From assembly GCF_009600885.1 (NCBI RefSeq), contig NZ_VCLA01000039.1, positions 21,385-85,384 of the forward strand: DNA of 64,000 nt, read 5' to 3'. Origin of the DNA: Streptomyces jumonjinensis (lineage in GTDB: Bacteria; Actinomycetota; Actinomycetes; Streptomycetales; Streptomycetaceae). Position numbers and translations under genes: made by a program. The notes beneath the pieces are model-generated. The model saw only the letters and a program-made list of their open reading frames with translations. It was not told the origin of the DNA and searched no databases. The first letter of the stretch is position 1. Each line of letters begins with the position of its first letter. Below, piece by piece: positions 61,464-64,000 of the stretch.

Positions 61464-61553
61464 CGGCCCCCCACTGACAGCCAGCGCAATACCATCGACC
61501 TCAGAGGCTGGCACACCGGCCCGCCCAGCCCACCACCGAGACGAAGGGAACCC

Positions 61554-62810
61554 GTGAACGAGGACGACACCCGAGGCGAGCGCGAGCGCGCCCGGGCCGA
61601 CGCCCAGCAGGAAAAACCCCAGGGCAACGGCCGAGGCGGCAAACCGCAGCGCTCCAAGGGCCCCGGCGGCGGCATCCTCATGGGCCGCCCCTTCGGCGTG
61701 CCCGTCTACGTCGCCCCCAGCTGGTTCCTCGTCGCCGCCCTCATCACCTGGGTCTTCGGCGGCCAGCTCGACCGCGTCCTGCCCGACCTCGGCAACGCCC
61801 GCTACCTCGTCTCCCTCTTCTTCGCCGTCGCCTTCTACGCCTCCGTACTCGTCCACGAACTCGCGCACACCGTCGCCGCGCTCCGCTTCAAACTCCCCGT
61901 CCGCCGCATCCAGCTCCAGTTCTTCGGCGGCGTCTCCGAAATCGAGAAAGAAACCGAGACCCCCGGCCGCGAATTCATCCTCGCCTTCGTCGGCCCCCTG
62001 CTCTCCCTCGTCCTCGCCGGCGTCTTCTACCTCGGCATGCAGGCCGTCGACCCCGGCACCGTCCCCGGCGTCCTCCTCGCCGGACTCATGATCTCCAACC
62101 TCATCGTCGCCGCCTTCAACCTCCTCCCCGGACTCCCCCTCGACGGCGGACGCATGCTCCGCGCCATCGTCTGGAAGATCACCGGCAAACCGATGACCGG
62201 CACCATCGCCGCCGCCTGGGTCGGCCGCGCCCTCGCCATCGCCGTCCTCATCGGACTCCCCCTCCTCACCCACACCGGCGCCCTCGGCAACCCCGCCCAG
62301 GACATCGGCGGCACCGAAACCGTCACCGACGCCCTCCTCGCCGCCATCCTCGCCGCCATCATCTGGACCGGCGCCGGAAACAGCCTCCGCGTCGCCCGCC
62401 TCCGCGAACACCTCCCCGAACTCGAAGCCCGCACCCTCACCAGACGCGCCGTCCCCGTCGAAACCGACACCCCCCTCTCCGAAGCCCTCCGCCGCGCCAA
62501 CGAAGCCGGAGCCCGCGCCCTCGTCGTCGTCGACGGCCACGGAGAACCCACCGGACTCGTCCGCGAAGCCGCCATCGTCGGCGTACCCGAACACCGCCGC
62601 CCCTGGGTCGCCGTCAGCGGACTCGCCCAAGACCTCAACGACGGCATGCGCATCCCCGCAGACCTCGCCGGCGAAGCCCTCCTCGACCGACTCCGCGCCA
62701 CCCCCGCCACCGAATACCTCGTCATCGAAGAAACCGGCGAGATCTACGGCGTACTCTCCACCGCCGACGTCGAACGCGCCTTCGTCGCCGCCATGGCCCG
62801 CCCCCACTGA
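61554..62810 (+). CDS. Site-2 protease (M50) with CBS domains
   Basis: The 418-residue membrane metalloprotease has a basic N-terminal tail. A first membrane segment follows, then HELAH (H101-H105, the zinc-site HExxH), LLPGLPLDGGRMLRA (the second zinc motif), and a C-terminal pair of CBS domains (about residues 285-415; GARALVVVD, LVIEETGEIYGVLS). It cuts membrane proteins within the bilayer, possibly releasing a sigma or anti-sigma factor; the substrate is unknown. GTG at 61554 with GAAGGGAA is favoured over an upstream ATG at 61449 lying inside the divergent promoter. Confidence 0.88.
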   Translation: MNEDDTRGERERARADAQQEKPQGNGRGGKPQRSKGPGGGILMGRPFGVPVYVAPSWFLVAALITWVFGGQLDRVLPDLGNARYLVSLFFAVAFYASVLVHELAHTVAALRFKLPVRRIQLQFFGGVSEIEKETETPGREFILAFVGPLLSLVLAGVFYLGMQAVDPGTVPGVLLAGLMISNLIVAAFNLLPGLPLDGGRMLRAIVWKITGKPMTGTIAAAWVGRALAIAVLIGLPLLTHTGALGNPAQDIGGTETVTDALLAAILAAIIWTGAGNSLRVARLREHLPELEARTLTRRAVPVETDTPLSEALRRANEAGARALVVVDGHGEPTGLVREAAIVGVPEHRRPWVAVSGLAQDLNDGMRIPADLAGEALLDRLRATPATEYLVIEETGEIYGVLSTADVERAFVAAMARPH

Positions 62811-62864
62811 CCCCACCACAGCCCACCAGGCCCGCCCAGGTGCTCACACCCTCCCCGGGCCCGG

Positions 62865-62870
62865 TAGGCT
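62865..62870 (+). promoter_or_regulatory. -10 box of trmI; probable leaderless transcript
   Basis: TAGGCT followed by GGTCAC and ATG (62877); the same hexamer and nearly the same spacing as the phosphomutase-like gene at 35200. Confidence 0.55.
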
Positions 62871-62876
62871 GGTCAC

Positions 62877-63764
62877 ATGTCCGAACCGACCGGTGCCGCC
62901 CGCCGACGCGGGCCCTTCAAGGTCGGGGACCAGGTCCAGCTCACCGACCCCAAAGGCCGCCACTACACCTTCACGCTCGAAGCCGGGAAGAATTTCCACA
63001 CCCACAAGGGTTCCTTCCCCCACGACGAGCTGATCGGCGCCCCCGAGGGCAGTGTTGTCCGAACCACGGGAAACGTCGCCTACCTCGCGCTGCGCCCCCT
63101 GCTCCCCGACTATGTCCTCTCCATGCCCCGCGGCGCCGCCGTGGTCTACCCCAAGGACGCGGGGCAGATCCTGGCCTTCGCCGACATCTTCGCCGGCGCA
63201 CGCGTCGTCGAAGCGGGAGTGGGCTCAGGCTCCCTCAGCGCCTTCCTGCTGCGCGCCATCGGCGACCAGGGCATGCTCCACTCCTACGAGCGCCGCGCCG
63301 ACTTCGCCGAGATCGCCCAGCAGAACGTGGAACGCTACTTCGGCGGTCCCCACCCGGCCTGGCAGCTCACCGTCGGCGACCTCCAGGACAACCTCGCAGA
63401 CGCCGACGTCGACCGGGTCATCCTGGACATGCTCGCCCCCTGGGAATGCCTGGAGGCCGTCTCCAAGGCGCTCGTCCCCGGCGGCATCCTCTGCTGCTAC
63501 GTCGCCACCACCACCCAGCTCGCCCGCACCGTCGAATCCATCCGCGAGATCGGCTCCTTCGCCGAACCGCAGCCCTGGGAATCGATGATCCGCAACTGGC
63601 ACGTCGAGGGCCTCGCGGTCCGCCCCGACCACCGGATGATCGGCCACACCGGCTTCCTCGTCACCGCCCGGCGCCTCGCCGACGGAGTCGAGCCCCCGAT
63701 GCGCCGCCGCCGGCCCGCCAAGGGCTCCTACGGCGACGACTACGAAGGCCCCAACAAGGGCTGA
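62877..63764 (+). CDS. trmI: tRNA (adenine-58-N1)-methyltransferase
   Basis: The 295-residue enzyme has an N-terminal small domain and a SAM-binding Rossmann domain with VVEAGVGSGSLSAFLL (about residues 110-125), a conserved VILDMLAPWECLE (about 181-193) and the RNWHVEGLAVRPDHRM segment (about 241-256) typical of bacterial/archaeal TrmI. It methylates A58 in the T-loop of tRNAs. Leaderless start from TAGGCT. In streptomycetes this gene lies near the proteasome-associated ATPase locus, which would begin beyond this window. Confidence 0.93.
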   Translation: MSEPTGAARRRGPFKVGDQVQLTDPKGRHYTFTLEAGKNFHTHKGSFPHDELIGAPEGSVVRTTGNVAYLALRPLLPDYVLSMPRGAAVVYPKDAGQILAFADIFAGARVVEAGVGSGSLSAFLLRAIGDQGMLHSYERRADFAEIAQQNVERYFGGPHPAWQLTVGDLQDNLADADVDRVILDMLAPWECLEAVSKALVPGGILCCYVATTTQLARTVESIREIGSFAEPQPWESMIRNWHVEGLAVRPDHRMIGHTGFLVTARRLADGVEPPMRRRRPAKGSYGDDYEGPNKG

Positions 63765-64000
63765 CCCTCCCCGAGGGCCCCACCGCGGAGCCCGATCAGG
63801 ACAACGCGACCACGCCGCCGCCGAGTTCCCCCTCCACCGCACTTCGCGACAGGGAACTCCGCGGCGGCGCCGTCGTATTGACCTACCGCCTGACCACCGC
63901 GCCGAAACGGAACCCGGCCAAGCCGCCCCCGAACCCGGGCCAAGCCGCCCCGAACCCCGGCGACCGGGGCCCCACCCCGGCGTTCCCCACCCCTGTGACC
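63765..64000. other. Window-end region without a supported gene
   Basis: One plus-strand frame stays open from inside trmI to the window edge and reads as Pro/Asn-rich sequence, but I find no start codon with a ribosome site. It may be the 5' region of a gene continuing outside the window or simply noncoding GC-rich sequence. Confidence 0.4.

Overview
The window looks like a chromosomal segment of a Streptomyces or very close relative. GC content is very high throughout. It carries a chaplin pair (spore-coat amyloids) and mycothiol genes (mshC, an S-(hydroxymethyl)mycothiol dehydrogenase). It also has a glycerol operon with an IclR-type GylR regulator, an F420-type LLM oxidoreductase, PAC2 and DUF3090 proteins, and many GTG starts. 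From memory, gene content and order resemble the Streptomyces coelicolor gylR-metH / mshC / chpC-chpH neighbourhood; I could not run a comparison. Most of it reads as conserved core chromosome, and I see no biosynthetic gene cluster, CRISPR array or intact mobile element.

Layout. 1-3.4 kb: the end of a subtilase, an alpha/beta-hydrolase-like protein and a Tat-exported NamZ-type (DUF1343) muramidase. 3.8-9.3 kb: an acyl-CoA module, with SDR, acyl-CoA ligase and TetR regulator on + and phosphotransferase and acyl-CoA dehydrogenase on -. Both outer promoters share a TetR-type operator. 9.4-11.2 kb: a histidine-rich repeat protein, two DUF202 membrane proteins and a Nudix hydrolase. 11.2-16 kb: a flavoprotein dehydrogenase and the gluconate locus gntP-gntK with divergent gntR. 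16.3-22.7 kb: an amino-acid permease, a multicopper oxidase with a Gly-His tail, the mycothiol-dependent formaldehyde dehydrogenase with its MBL hydrolase, and an RluA-type pseudouridine synthase.

22.8-24.1 kb is the only clearly accessory stretch. It holds a low-GC GNAT gene with a small overlapping upstream frame and the C-terminal remnant of a tyrosine integrase, ending exactly at the 3' end of a tRNA-Leu(GAG). This is a classic integration-site scar. 24.2-28.3 kb: an M20 peptidase, chaplins chpH and chpC, a DUF5703 protein and an acidic unknown. 28.3-35.1 kb: a RecD2-like protein with degraded ATPase motifs, an aldo/keto reductase, an LLM oxidoreductase, a ferritin-like protein and CorA with a Gly-Ser insert.

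35.2-40.2 kb: the conserved actinobacterial group phosphomutase-like / DUF3090 / PI-kinase-like / mshC, facing a PAC2 protein across a large terminator. 40.4-47.1 kb: a sugar-acid operon (L-fuconate-type dehydratase, SDR, ABC importer) and its FadR-type regulator, with matching operator sequences at both promoters. 47.2-52.8 kb: the glycerol operon glpF-glpK-glpD and gylR, separated by a 780-bp region with a 26-bp tandem array. 53-60.6 kb: metH, a HAD phosphatase, an orphan peptide-binding lipoprotein and an orphan response regulator. 60.6-63.8 kb: a RecB-family Fe-S nuclease, a site-2 protease with CBS domains and the tRNA m1A58 methyltransferase.

Regulation can be read directly in several places. 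Four local regulators (TetR, GntR/gluconate, FadR/fuconate, GylR) have paired or palindromic sites at the expected promoters. At least seven genes have a TAnnnT -10 box only 6-7 nt before the start codon, which suggests leaderless mRNAs.
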